Shown here: positions 16,695-23,956 of the stretch, piece after piece
Layout of the letters: the number at the start of each line of letters is the position of its first letter
How positions within the stretch are numbered: position 1 is the first letter of the stretch
NCBI GenBank assembly: GCA_017613735.1
Contig: JAGADF010000009.1
Coordinates: 124,001 to 188,000, forward strand
From: Clostridia bacterium
Lineage (GTDB): Bacteria > Bacillota > Clostridia > Oscillospirales > Acutalibacteraceae
Direction of reading: 5' to 3'
DNA: 64,000 bases
The notes under the pieces: generated by a model
Seen by the model: the letters and a program-made list of their open reading frames with translations, nothing else
Database searches by the model: none
Told to the model about the DNA's origin: nothing
Made by a program: the position numbers and the translations under genes

Positions 16695-18064
16695 TGGCAG
16701 ATAATTTTATTATTGACGCTATGGAGCTTCCGTTCAATCTTGATGCGGAGCAGGCTGTTCTCGGCGCTATTCTTATTGACCCGAACTGTCTTAATAACGT
16801 TATGATTACAATAAAACCCGATTCGTTCTATCTCCCTCAGCACAGGGCGATTTATTCGGCGATTCTGTCTCTTGACGCTTCGGGTAGTGCGGTTGACCCG
16901 TTGCTCGTGCTTGAAAAGCTCAAGCAGGACGCTGAATATGACGACGCTTCGGGTAAGGAATATCTTCTTCAGCTTGCGCGCAATTTGCCCTCGGCTTCAA
17001 ACGTTGAGAGCTATTGCCGAATCGTTAATGAGAATTACCGTAAGCGCGCTTTGATTCTCGCCGCGAGAGATATTATTGAATCCGCTTCGGGCGAGGGCGA
17101 CGAATCCGATAAAATACTCGATAAAGCCGAACAGTCGATTTATGATATCCGTCAGGGCAAGCTTTCAAGCGGACCTGTCAGAATCGGCGAAATAATCACA
17201 GGCGAGGTTTACGATTCCCTTCAGAAGCTCGCTTCACCCGATAAGGAACAGTATATGGGCATTCCCACGGGCTTTACCGACCTTGACAGAATGATTGTCG
17301 GTCTTAATAAGAGCGACCTTGTTCTTGTCGGCGCGCGCCCTGCGATGGGTAAAACGAGCTTTATTCTCAATATTGCGAGAAATGTTGCCGTGAAGAGTCG
17401 TAAAAAGGTTGTTTTCTTCTCGCTGGAAATGTCGAACGAGCAGATTGCAAAGCGTGTTTTCTCCACCGAAGCGCGTGTAAACAGCAAGAAAATGCGTAAC
17501 GGCGAAATCACCTCGACCGAATGGCAGAGACTTGCTCAGGCCGCTACCGACCTTAATGACTGCGAGCTTTATTTTGACGACAGCGCGGTTACGTCCGTAA
17601 GCGAAATGAAGGCGAAAATCCGCCGTCTTAAAAATGTCGACTGCGTATTTATTGACTATTTACAGCTTATGACGGGCGACAGAAGACGCTCCGATTCAAG
17701 AACAAACGAGGTCAGCGATATCACCCGTGCGCTTAAGATTATGGCTAAGGAATTACATATTCCCGTTGTCGTATGCTCACAGCTTTCGCGTAATACCGAG
17801 GTCAGAGGTCAGAAGCATAAGCCTCAGCTTGCCGACCTTCGTGAATCGGGTTCAATCGAGCAGGACGCCGATATCGTTCTTATGCTTTACAGAGAGGATT
17901 ATTACGATAAGGACGAACCCGTTGACGCCGAAAATGTTGAGGTTAACGAGGCTGAAGTGCTTGTTCGTAAAAACCGTCACGGCGACGTCGGCGAGGTCAA
18001 GCTTAACTGGGACCCCGATTACACTCTTTTCAGCAATAAGGAGAAGGTAAGAAATGACAGCTAA
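16694..18064 (+). CDS. dnaB: Replicative DNA helicase (DnaB family)
   Basis: Hexameric replicative helicase (called DnaC in Bacillus subtilis). The 456-aa product has the N-terminal collar domain with FNLDAEQAVLGAILID, a linker, and the RecA-like motor: Walker A ARPAMGKT, the VVFFSLEMS segment, Walker B VDCVFIDYLQLM, and the SQLSRNTEVR and DLRESGSIEQDAD motifs. No intein is present. tilS starts within its last 11 nt. Confidence 0.96.
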   Translation: MADNFIIDAMELPFNLDAEQAVLGAILIDPNCLNNVMITIKPDSFYLPQHRAIYSAILSLDASGSAVDPLLVLEKLKQDAEYDDASGKEYLLQLARNLPSASNVESYCRIVNENYRKRALILAARDIIESASGEGDESDKILDKAEQSIYDIRQGKLSSGPVRIGEIITGEVYDSLQKLASPDKEQYMGIPTGFTDLDRMIVGLNKSDLVLVGARPAMGKTSFILNIARNVAVKSRKKVVFFSLEMSNEQIAKRVFSTEARVNSKKMRNGEITSTEWQRLAQAATDLNDCELYFDDSAVTSVSEMKAKIRRLKNVDCVFIDYLQLMTGDRRRSDSRTNEVSDITRALKIMAKELHIPVVVCSQLSRNTEVRGQKHKPQLADLRESGSIEQDADIVLMLYREDYYDKDEPVDAENVEVNEAEVLVRKNRHGDVGEVKLNWDPDYTLFSNKEKVRNDS

Positions 18065-19397
18065 GGTCACTTCTGCTATTGAAAAATACAATATGCTTGA
18101 AAACGGGCAGACTGTTATTGTCGGTCTGTCGGGCGGCGCGGATTCAATTGCGCTGACGCATATTCTTCTTTCGTTAAGGGAAAAAATGTCGCTTAACCTT
18201 ATTGCCGCGCACGTCAATCACTGTATCAGGGGCGAAGAAGCCGACAGGGACGAACGCTTTGTCAGGGACTTTTGCGAAAAGAACTCTGTTACGTTAAAAA
18301 CGCTTCGCTTTGACGTGCCCGCCGAAGCCGAAAAAACAGGTGAAAGCGAGGAAGAATGCGGAAGAAGAATCCGATATGAATTTTTCGATTCGCTTTCAGA
18401 CGGTAATTCGGTTATCGCAACCGCTCACAATTTCAACGACGCGGTTGAAACTTTTTTCATTAATCTTACAAGAGGCACGGGTTTAAAGGGGCTTTGTTCA
18501 ATTCCCGCCAAAAGGGGAAATATTATCCGTCCGCTTATTGAATGCACAAGAGACGAAATCGAAGAGTACTGCGAAAAAAACGGACTTTCCTTTGTAACCG
18601 ACAGCACGAACGAATCGACCGATTACACAAGAAATAAAATAAGACACGGCGTCATTGAAGAAATGAAGAGCATTAACCCGTCGTTCTTTTCGCTTATGCA
18701 AAGGACGTTTGAAAATCTTCAGTGTGACGAAAAATACCTTTCGTCGCTCGCTTCGGGATTTATGACTCTTTATCTTGAGGACGGAAAAATCCCTGCCGAT
18801 TTGCTTTTCGCCGAGCCCGAAAGCGTTCGCAACAGGGTTATCGTAAAAATGTGCTCCGACGCTTTTTCGCCCTTGCCCGATAAAAAGCATATCGATTTGA
18901 TAACCGAAATGCTTGATAATAAAAAAGGCGGCGCGGTTCAGCTCAGCGGCGAGTATTTCGCGGTATCAAAGAACGGCGAGTTCTTTATTGAAAAGAAAAC
19001 CGAAACCGCTTCTCCGTGGGAAACGGAAATAACTGATTTCACGAAAGAAATAAAAACTCCCGCGGGCGTTTACGGATTTGAAATTCTTTCCGAAAAAGAT
19101 TTACATACTGTTCAAAAAAACGTATTGGAAAATGCGTTTGATTGTGATAAAATTAACGGTAAAGTTTTCATACGTTCAAGAAAGGACGGCGACAGCATAC
19201 GTCCCGAAAACAGGGGAGTTACAAAAACTCTCAAGAAGCTTTTCCTTGAGGAAAGGATTCCCGTTGAGGACCGTAATAATATCGCCGTATTAAGTGATGA
19301 AAACGGAGTTTTTCTTGTTGAAAATATCTGTGTCGACGAAAGAGTAAAAATTACCGACGGCACAAAAAATATAATTAAGCTTTCAAAAGGGGAATGA
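18054..19397 (+). CDS. tilS: tRNA(Ile)-lysidine synthetase
   Basis: TilS converts C34 of the CAU-anticodon tRNA-Ile to lysidine so that it reads AUA. The 447-aa protein has the PP-loop ATP motif SGGADS (26-31) and the HVNHCIRGEEADRDE segment. Also present are TAHNFNDAVETFFINLTRGTGLKGL and the C-terminal domain with IRPENRGVTKTLKKLF. It overlaps dnaB by 11 nt and is followed by hpt, a pairing seen widely in Firmicutes (tilS-hpt-ftsH). Confidence 0.95.
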   Translation: MTAKVTSAIEKYNMLENGQTVIVGLSGGADSIALTHILLSLREKMSLNLIAAHVNHCIRGEEADRDERFVRDFCEKNSVTLKTLRFDVPAEAEKTGESEEECGRRIRYEFFDSLSDGNSVIATAHNFNDAVETFFINLTRGTGLKGLCSIPAKRGNIIRPLIECTRDEIEEYCEKNGLSFVTDSTNESTDYTRNKIRHGVIEEMKSINPSFFSLMQRTFENLQCDEKYLSSLASGFMTLYLEDGKIPADLLFAEPESVRNRVIVKMCSDAFSPLPDKKHIDLITEMLDNKKGGAVQLSGEYFAVSKNGEFFIEKKTETASPWETEITDFTKEIKTPAGVYGFEILSEKDLHTVQKNVLENAFDCDKINGKVFIRSRKDGDSIRPENRGVTKTLKKLFLEERIPVEDRNNIAVLSDENGVFLVENICVDERVKITDGTKNIIKLSKGE

Positions 19398-19399
19398 TT

Positions 19400-19936
19400 A
19401 TGAAAGAGGACATTCAGGAAATTTTACTTTCCGAGGAACAGATTAAAGAAACCGTTGAAAAATTAGGCAGACAGATTTCCGAGGATTACAGGGACAAAAA
19501 TCTTGTGCTTGTTAGCGTTCTCAAAGGCTCGGTCGTTTTTATGGCGGACCTTATGAGAAATGTAACCATTCCCTGCGAAATAGATTTTATGGCCGTTTCA
19601 AGCTACGGCAAGGGCACTAAAACGAGCGGCAACGTCAAGATTATCAAAGACCTTGACAGAAGCGTCGAAGGTATGGATTTGCTTATTGTCGAGGACATTC
19701 TCGACAGCGGAAGAACGTTGAGCTATTTAAGAGAAATGCTTAAACAGAGAAACGCCAACAGCATTAAAATCTGTACTCTTCTCGATAAGCCCGAAAGGCG
19801 CGAGGCAGATATCAAAGCCGACTATTTCGGCGCCGTTATTCCCGACGCATTCGCCGTCGGCTACGGTCTTGACTACGCCGAAAAATACAGAAATCTTCCC
19901 TACATCGGCATTTTAAAGCCGAGTGTGTACGAATAA
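19400..19936 (+). CDS. hpt: Hypoxanthine phosphoribosyltransferase
   Basis: Salvages hypoxanthine and guanine to IMP and GMP using PRPP. The 178-aa product has the PRPP-binding motif LLIVEDILDSGRTL and the VSVLKGSVVFMADLMR segment, with the base-binding ADYFGAVIPDAFAVGYGLDY near its end. I prefer ATG 19400 because the AGGGGA site ends immediately before the alternative ATG at 19394. It lies between tilS and ftsH as in Bacillus. Confidence 0.95.
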   Translation: MKEDIQEILLSEEQIKETVEKLGRQISEDYRDKNLVLVSVLKGSVVFMADLMRNVTIPCEIDFMAVSSYGKGTKTSGNVKIIKDLDRSVEGMDLLIVEDILDSGRTLSYLREMLKQRNANSIKICTLLDKPERREADIKADYFGAVIPDAFAVGYGLDYAEKYRNLPYIGILKPSVYE

Positions 19937-19960
19937 ACGAGACAGGAGTGAGAAAGAATC

Positions 19961-21946
19961 TTGAATAATAAAAAGTTCAATTATAAGGCAATAATTCCTT
20001 ATATTGTAATACCCGTTCTTTTTATCTGCTGCATTATGTTCTTCACGAACCAGCAGTTTAAGGCTAAGACCGAGTATTACGAAATAGTCAAGCTGTTTGA
20101 CCAGAACAAGGTTACCGAATATGACCTTGACCTTTCGAGCGGCAGACTCCGTTATAAGCTCAAGGGTGAAGACGATAAGATATACGAATACACCGTACCG
20201 AACGTCAGCCTGTTTATTGACGACGTTCATACGTCCGTAATGAAGTATAACCGTCAGAATCCGAATAATCAGATTAAGGCGAATTATATCTCCGGCTCGT
20301 CAAATTCGTGGTGGGTTTCAATGATTCCCTACGCAATTCTTATACTGATGAGCGTTGTAATAGTCTATTTTATGTTCAGGCGTATGAATCAGACCATTTC
20401 GTCCGAAAACAACCGCGCACTGAGCTTTTCAAAGGCGAAAGCGAAACTCAATTCCGAAGATAATAAAACGACCTTTGACGACGTTGCGGGCGCGGATGAA
20501 GAAAAGGAAGAGCTTGCCGAGCTTGTTGATTTCCTTAAAAATCCGCTTGCATTTAACGACCTTGGTGCAAGAATTCCCAAGGGCGTGCTTCTTGTAGGCC
20601 CTCCCGGTACGGGTAAAACCTTGCTTGCGAGAGCCGTTGCGGGCGAAGCTGGCGTTCCGTTCTTCTCGATTTCGGGTTCCGATTTCGTTGAAATGTATGT
20701 CGGCGTAGGCGCGTCAAGAGTTCGCGACCTTTTTGAACAGGCGAAGAAGAATTCTCCCGCTATCGTATTTATAGATGAAATTGACGCAGTAGGCCGCCAC
20801 AGAGGCGCCGGTATGGGCGGCGGACACGATGAACGCGAGCAGACTCTTAATCAGCTGCTTGTTGAAATGGACGGCTTCGGAAAGAATCAGGGTGTTATTA
20901 TTATCGCCGCGACTAACCGTCCCGACATCCTTGACCCCGCGCTTCTTCGTCCCGGACGTTTTGACCGTCAGGTAACCGTCGGCATTCCCGACGTAAAGGG
21001 CAGAGAAGATATTCTTAAGGTTCACGCCAAGGGCAAACCCTTTGCTCCCGACGTTGACCTCAATAAGGTCGCTCATTCAACAGTCGGATTTACCGGCGCG
21101 GACCTTGAAAACCTGCTTAACGAAAGCGCTCTTCTCGCCGCGAGACGTAAGAAGAAAGCGATTACAATGAATGAAATCGACGAGGCAACCATCAAGGTAA
21201 TGGTCGGTACCGAAAAGAAGAGCCATAAGATGACTCCCGAAGACAAGCGCATAACCGCTTATCACGAGGCGGGCCACGCGATTGTTACCTATTATCTCGA
21301 AGGTCAGGACCCCGTTCAGCAGATTTCGATTATACCGCGCGGTATGGCGGCGGGCTTTACGCTTTCCCGACCCGAAAACGACAATACCCATATTTCAAGA
21401 ACTCATATGCTTGACGAAATCGTTGTTCTTCTCGGCGGTCGTGTCGCAGAGGCAGTCGCTATCGGCGATATTTGCACCGGCGCGTCAAATGACATTGAAA
21501 GAGCGACAAATATCGCAAGAAATATGATTACAAGATACGGTATGAGCGAAAAGCTCGGTCCGATTAACTACGGTAAGGACAATGACGAAATCTTCCTCGG
21601 CAGGGATTATACCCATATGCGCGATTACTCCGAGGCTGTTTCGGCGGCTATCGACGCCGAGGTTAACGAGATTATCACTAACGCCTATAAGCGCGCCGAA
21701 GATATAATCCGCGGCCATTTCGACAAGCTTGATATTGTTGCAAAAGAGCTTATTGAGGTCGAAAAGATTGAGGGAGACAGATTTAAAGTTCTTATGTCCG
21801 AGGATTATGTTCCCGAAACAAAGGAAGAAAAGCCTGAGGATGAAGAGTCGGTCGAGAATACCGAAATCGTTTCTTCTTCAGATAACGGGTCGGACGTTAT
21901 TGACGCTCCCGACACAAACGGGCAGGACGCTCCGCCTTCGGAATAA
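19961..21946 (+). CDS. ftsH: ATP-dependent zinc metalloprotease FtsH
   Basis: Membrane-anchored AAA+ protease that degrades misfolded membrane proteins and short-lived regulators. The 661 aa comprise TM1 (about 11-29), an extracytoplasmic domain (30-117), TM2 (about 120-139), and Walker A GPPGTGKT (213-220). The Walker [10 protein letters not shown], the second region of homology ([18 protein letters not shown]) and the zinc site HEAGH (435-439) follow, with an acidic C-terminal tail. The start is TTG 19961; AGGAG lies somewhat far upstream (about 13 nt). A strong terminator follows. Confidence 0.96.
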   Translation: MNNKKFNYKAIIPYIVIPVLFICCIMFFTNQQFKAKTEYYEIVKLFDQNKVTEYDLDLSSGRLRYKLKGEDDKIYEYTVPNVSLFIDDVHTSVMKYNRQNPNNQIKANYISGSSNSWWVSMIPYAILILMSVVIVYFMFRRMNQTISSENNRALSFSKAKAKLNSEDNKTTFDDVAGADEEKEELAELVDFLKNPLAFNDLGARIPKGVLLVGPPGTGKTLLARAVAGEAGVPFFSISGSDFVEMYVGVGASRVRDLFEQAKKNSPAIVFIDEIDAVGRHRGAGMGGGHDEREQTLNQLLVEMDGFGKNQGVIIIAATNRPDILDPALLRPGRFDRQVTVGIPDVKGREDILKVHAKGKPFAPDVDLNKVAHSTVGFTGADLENLLNESALLAARRKKKAITMNEIDEATIKVMVGTEKKSHKMTPEDKRITAYHEAGHAIVTYYLEGQDPVQQISIIPRGMAAGFTLSRPENDNTHISRTHMLDEIVVLLGGRVAEAVAIGDICTGASNDIERATNIARNMITRYGMSEKLGPINYGKDNDEIFLGRDYTHMRDYSEAVSAAIDAEVNEIITNAYKRAEDIIRGHFDKLDIVAKELIEVEKIEGDRFKVLMSEDYVPETKEEKPEDEESVENTEIVSSSDNGSDVIDAPDTNGQDAPPSE

Positions 21947-21961
21947 TCCGAATTAATAAAA

Positions 21962-21999
21962 ATGCAGTTGACTGTTACGGTCAACTGCATTTCTTTTTT
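21962..21999 (+). terminator. Intrinsic terminator after ftsH
   Basis: A perfect 11-bp stem, ATGCAGTTGAC with GTCAACTGCAT, closes a TGTTACG loop and is followed by TTCTTTTTTT. It ends the rnjA-to-ftsH transcription unit. Confidence 0.95.
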
Positions 22000-22062
22000 T
22001 GAATAAAAACGGTCAGTATGTAAAAACTATTCCTGAATAACATTTTAAAAGGGAAGTGCTTT

Positions 22063-22602
22063 ATGAAAGCGACAGGAATTGTCCGAAGGATTGACGACCT
22101 CGGGCGTGTGGTAATACCGAAAGAAATAAGAAGAACATTAAGAATACGCGAAGGCGACCCGCTTGAAATTTTCACAGCAAGCGACGGCGAGGTTATTTTT
22201 AAAAAGTATTCGCCCATAGGTGAAATGAACGAATTTGCGGTTCAGTATGCCGAAGTGCTCGCAAGGGCGACTAATCAGCCGATTATTATCTGCGACCGTG
22301 ACCACGTAATATCGGCTTCGGGTTTGCCGAAACGCGAGGTGCTCGAAAAAAGAATAAGCGAATCGGTTGAAATTCTTATGGAAAGCCGTTCAAGCTTTAT
22401 CGCGTCGCCGAGCGCAAATGAAATATATCCAATTGACGGAGTTGACAGACAGGCGAGCGTCGTTTTCCCGATTATCGGCAGCGGCGATTTGTCGGGCGCG
22501 GTAATAATGCTTTTCAGCGAAAAAGAGAATTACCCGACTCAGACTGATATAAAGCTCGTTCAGGTCGCCGCGACATTTTTAGGAAAACAGACGGAGGAAT
22601 AA
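22063..22602 (+). CDS. spoVT: Stage V sporulation protein T (transcriptional regulator)
   Basis: SpoVT is an AbrB-type regulator that modulates sigma-G-dependent genes in the forespore. The 179-aa product has an N-terminal swapped-hairpin AbrB domain (MKATGIVRRIDDLGRVVIPKEIRR; about 1-50) and a C-terminal GAF-like domain (about 55-178). This is the length and architecture of SpoVT and distinguishes it from the shorter AbrB and Abh proteins. The ATG follows AAAGGGAAG. Its position just upstream of sigG on the same strand fits a forespore role. The segment 21,991-22,062 shows no convincing promoter. Confidence 0.93.
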   Translation: MKATGIVRRIDDLGRVVIPKEIRRTLRIREGDPLEIFTASDGEVIFKKYSPIGEMNEFAVQYAEVLARATNQPIIICDRDHVISASGLPKREVLEKRISESVEILMESRSSFIASPSANEIYPIDGVDRQASVVFPIIGSGDLSGAVIMLFSEKENYPTQTDIKLVQVAATFLGKQTEE

Positions 22603-22606
22603 TATC

Positions 22607-22658
22607 AAACGGTTTACTGAACCGTTTTCTTAACGAAAAAATCCTAAAGGTTCAAGTC
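22607..22658 (+). repeat. Intergenic repeat copy 1 (hairpin plus conserved 34-nt arm)
   Basis: Hairpin AAACGGTT-TACTG-AACCGTTT (22607-22627) leads into a 34-nt arm (22625-22658) that recurs exactly at 22803-22836. The spacing between hairpin loop and arm is the same in both copies (offset 178 nt). Lying just after spoVT, the hairpin with its following Ts may also terminate that gene. Confidence 0.8.
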
Positions 22659-22686
22659 GTCCTCAACAACCGTCATATAATCTTCG

Positions 22687-22762
22687 GCACGGACTTGACA
22701 AAGAATTTTTAAAAAAATTCTTTGCGTGCTCGGCGACTATAACCCTGCGGGTTACAGTAACC
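22687..22762. repeat. Hairpin-rich spacer between the two repeat copies
   Basis: A long interrupted hairpin occupies 22687-22729: GCACG pairs with CGTGC, and after a 7-nt bulge CAAAGAATTTTT pairs with AAAAATTCTTTG. At 22741-22762 two mutually exclusive hairpins share the same bases: AACCC with GGGTT, or GGTTA with TAACC. No open frame, start codon with ribosome binding site, or known RNA family is recognisable here. Confidence 0.55.
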
Positions 22763-22784
22763 GCTCTCGCACATTTTTTTCTAA

Positions 22785-22836
22785 AAATGCTTCACTGAAG
22801 CATTTTCTTAACGAAAAAATCCTAAAGGTTCAAGTC
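22785..22836 (+). repeat. Intergenic repeat copy 2 (hairpin plus conserved 34-nt arm)
   Basis: The hairpin is AAATGCTT-CACTG-AAGCATTT, followed by the same 34-nt arm (22803-22836). Relative to copy 1, two base pairs of the stem have changed on both sides (C-G to T-A and G-C to C-G), so pairing is kept. The arm ends in GGTTCAAGTC, which resembles a tRNA T-arm, but no tRNA can be folded here. Confidence 0.8.
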
Positions 22837-22852
22837 CGTAATATAAAATAAT

Positions 22853-22891
22853 AAAAGCAAAGAGCAGGTCAACGACCTGCTCTTTGCTTTT
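22853..22891 (-). terminator. Terminator of tRNA-Val (probably bidirectional)
   Basis: An 18-bp perfect palindromic stem (AAAAGCAAAGAGCAGGTC and its complement) surrounds a 3-nt AAC spacer. T-rich sequence follows on the minus strand directly after the tRNA; the A-rich left flank means it could also work for plus-strand transcripts. Confidence 0.9.
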
Positions 22892-22892
22892 A

Positions 22893-22965
22893 TGGACGTT
22901 AACGGACTTGAACCGCTGACCCTTCGCACGTCAAGCGAATGCTCTACCAACTGAGCTAAACGTCC
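22893..22965 (-). tRNA. tRNA-Val (anticodon GAC)
   Basis: On the minus strand a full cloverleaf folds: acceptor GGACGTT/AACGTCC, D-arm GCTC-AGTTGGTA-GAGC, anticodon stem TTCGC/GCGAA with loop TTGACGT giving anticodon GAC (valine, GUC), and a T-arm containing GGTTCAAGTCC. The discriminator is A and the CCA end is not encoded. It is a single tRNA gene, transcribed against its neighbours, with its own promoter and terminator. Confidence 0.95.
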
Positions 22966-22976
22966 GAGCAAAAGTC

Positions 22977-23005
22977 ATTATACAGTAATCCTTTTGAAAA
23001 ATCAA
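22977..23005 (-). promoter_or_regulatory. Sigma-A promoter for tRNA-Val
   Basis: On the minus strand TTGATT (23005-23000) and a perfect TATAAT (22982-22977) are 17 nt apart, ending 11 nt before the 5' end of the tRNA. Confidence 0.8.
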
Positions 23006-23108
23006 GAAAAATTTTTTCTTTTGACAATACGAAATAAAATGTAATATTCAGCCAATAATATAAACGGTCCTTTTTTCGTCACATATTCTATAAAAAGGAT
23101 TGATTTTT

Positions 23109-23879
23109 TTGCAGTTCAACAAGGTCGAAATATGCGGCGTAAACACCAATAATCTTTCTGTTCTTAAGGAGAGCGAGAAGATATCGCTTCTCAGAAAATA
23201 CCGCGAGAATAATGACTCGGACGCGCGTGAAAAGCTTATCTGCGGCAATCTGCGCCTCGTATTGAGCGTAATTCAGCGTTTCTCAAACCGAGGCGAGGAA
23301 ATGGACGATTTGTTTCAGGTCGGGTGTATCGGACTTATGAAAGCTATTGACAATTTTGACCTTAACCAGAACGTCCGTTTTTCAACCTACGCCGTTCCTA
23401 TGATTATAGGCGAGGTCAGGCGTTACCTTCGTGATAATAATTCTCTGCGTGTGAGCCGTTCACTTCGAGATACTGCGTACAAGGCAATGCAGGTTAAAGA
23501 ACAGCTCCAGAACGAATTGAACCGCGAGCCGTCAATTGATGAAATTGCAAAAAAGCTCGGCGTAAGCGTTAGTCAGGCGGTTATGGCGCTTGAAGCCATT
23601 GTTGAGCCGGTTTCGTTGTACGAGCCCGTCTATTCCGAGGGCGGGGATACAATTTATGTTCTTGACCAGGTCGCTTCAAACGAATCCGACTCGGACTGGC
23701 TTGACGAAATTACAATAAAACAGGGGATTGAAAACCTTTCAAAGCGCGAAAGACAAATACTCACGCTTCGTTTTATGCAGGGCAAAACACAGACCGAGGT
23801 TGCCGATGAAATCGGAATAAGTCAGGCGCAGGTTTCACGTCTTGAAAAAAATGCAATAAAATCAATCAGGAACGGGTAA
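23109..23879 (+). CDS. sigG: RNA polymerase sporulation sigma factor SigG
   Basis: Late forespore sigma factor. The 256-aa protein carries the diagnostic N-terminal segment NKVEICGVNT found in SigG. Region 2 includes NLRLVLSVIQRF, DDLFQVGCIGLMKAIDNFD and RFSTYAVPMIIGEVRRYLRDN; region 3 and region 4 (TQTEVADEIGISQAQVSRLEK) follow. I chose TTG 23109, 9 nt after AAGGA. The in-frame TTG at 23100 sits directly on the ribosome binding site. It stands alone here, without the spoIIGA-sigE genes that usually precede it. Its stop codon lies inside a terminator stem. Confidence 0.95.
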   Translation: MQFNKVEICGVNTNNLSVLKESEKISLLRKYRENNDSDAREKLICGNLRLVLSVIQRFSNRGEEMDDLFQVGCIGLMKAIDNFDLNQNVRFSTYAVPMIIGEVRRYLRDNNSLRVSRSLRDTAYKAMQVKEQLQNELNREPSIDEIAKKLGVSVSQAVMALEAIVEPVSLYEPVYSEGGDTIYVLDQVASNESDSDWLDEITIKQGIENLSKRERQILTLRFMQGKTQTEVADEIGISQAQVSRLEKNAIKSIRNG

Positions 23880-23896
23880 AAATTACCCGTTTTTTC
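23871..23896 (+). terminator. Intrinsic terminator overlapping the sigG stop codon
   Basis: AACGGGTAA (containing the TAA stop) pairs with TTACCCGTT across AAA and is followed by Ts. The 9-bp stem uses the last codons of sigG. Confidence 0.88.
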
Positions 23897-23925
23897 TTGA
23901 CTTGAAATTTATAATTATGTAAAAT
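23897..23925 (+). promoter_or_regulatory. Sigma-A promoter for the ABC exporter operon
   Basis: TTGACT (23897-23902) and TAAAAT (23920-23925) are 17 nt apart, starting directly after the sigG terminator. Confidence 0.72.
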
Positions 23926-23956
23926 ATAAACCAATATATTTTATGAGGGGGATAAT

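Noticed and set aside
22000-22062. Forespore (sigma-G) promoter before spoVT
   Set aside because: TGAATA at 22000 resembles a -35 box, but no acceptable -10 box follows at the right spacing.
22641-22658. Second tRNA gene or tRNA fragment on the plus strand
   Set aside because: Only a T-arm-like GGTTCAAGTC is present; no acceptor, D or anticodon stems can be folded in either copy.
23021-23047. Sigma-A promoter before sigG (TTGACA and TAATAT)
   Set aside because: The spacing is only 15 nt, and vegetative expression of a forespore sigma factor would be unexpected; not listed as a feature.
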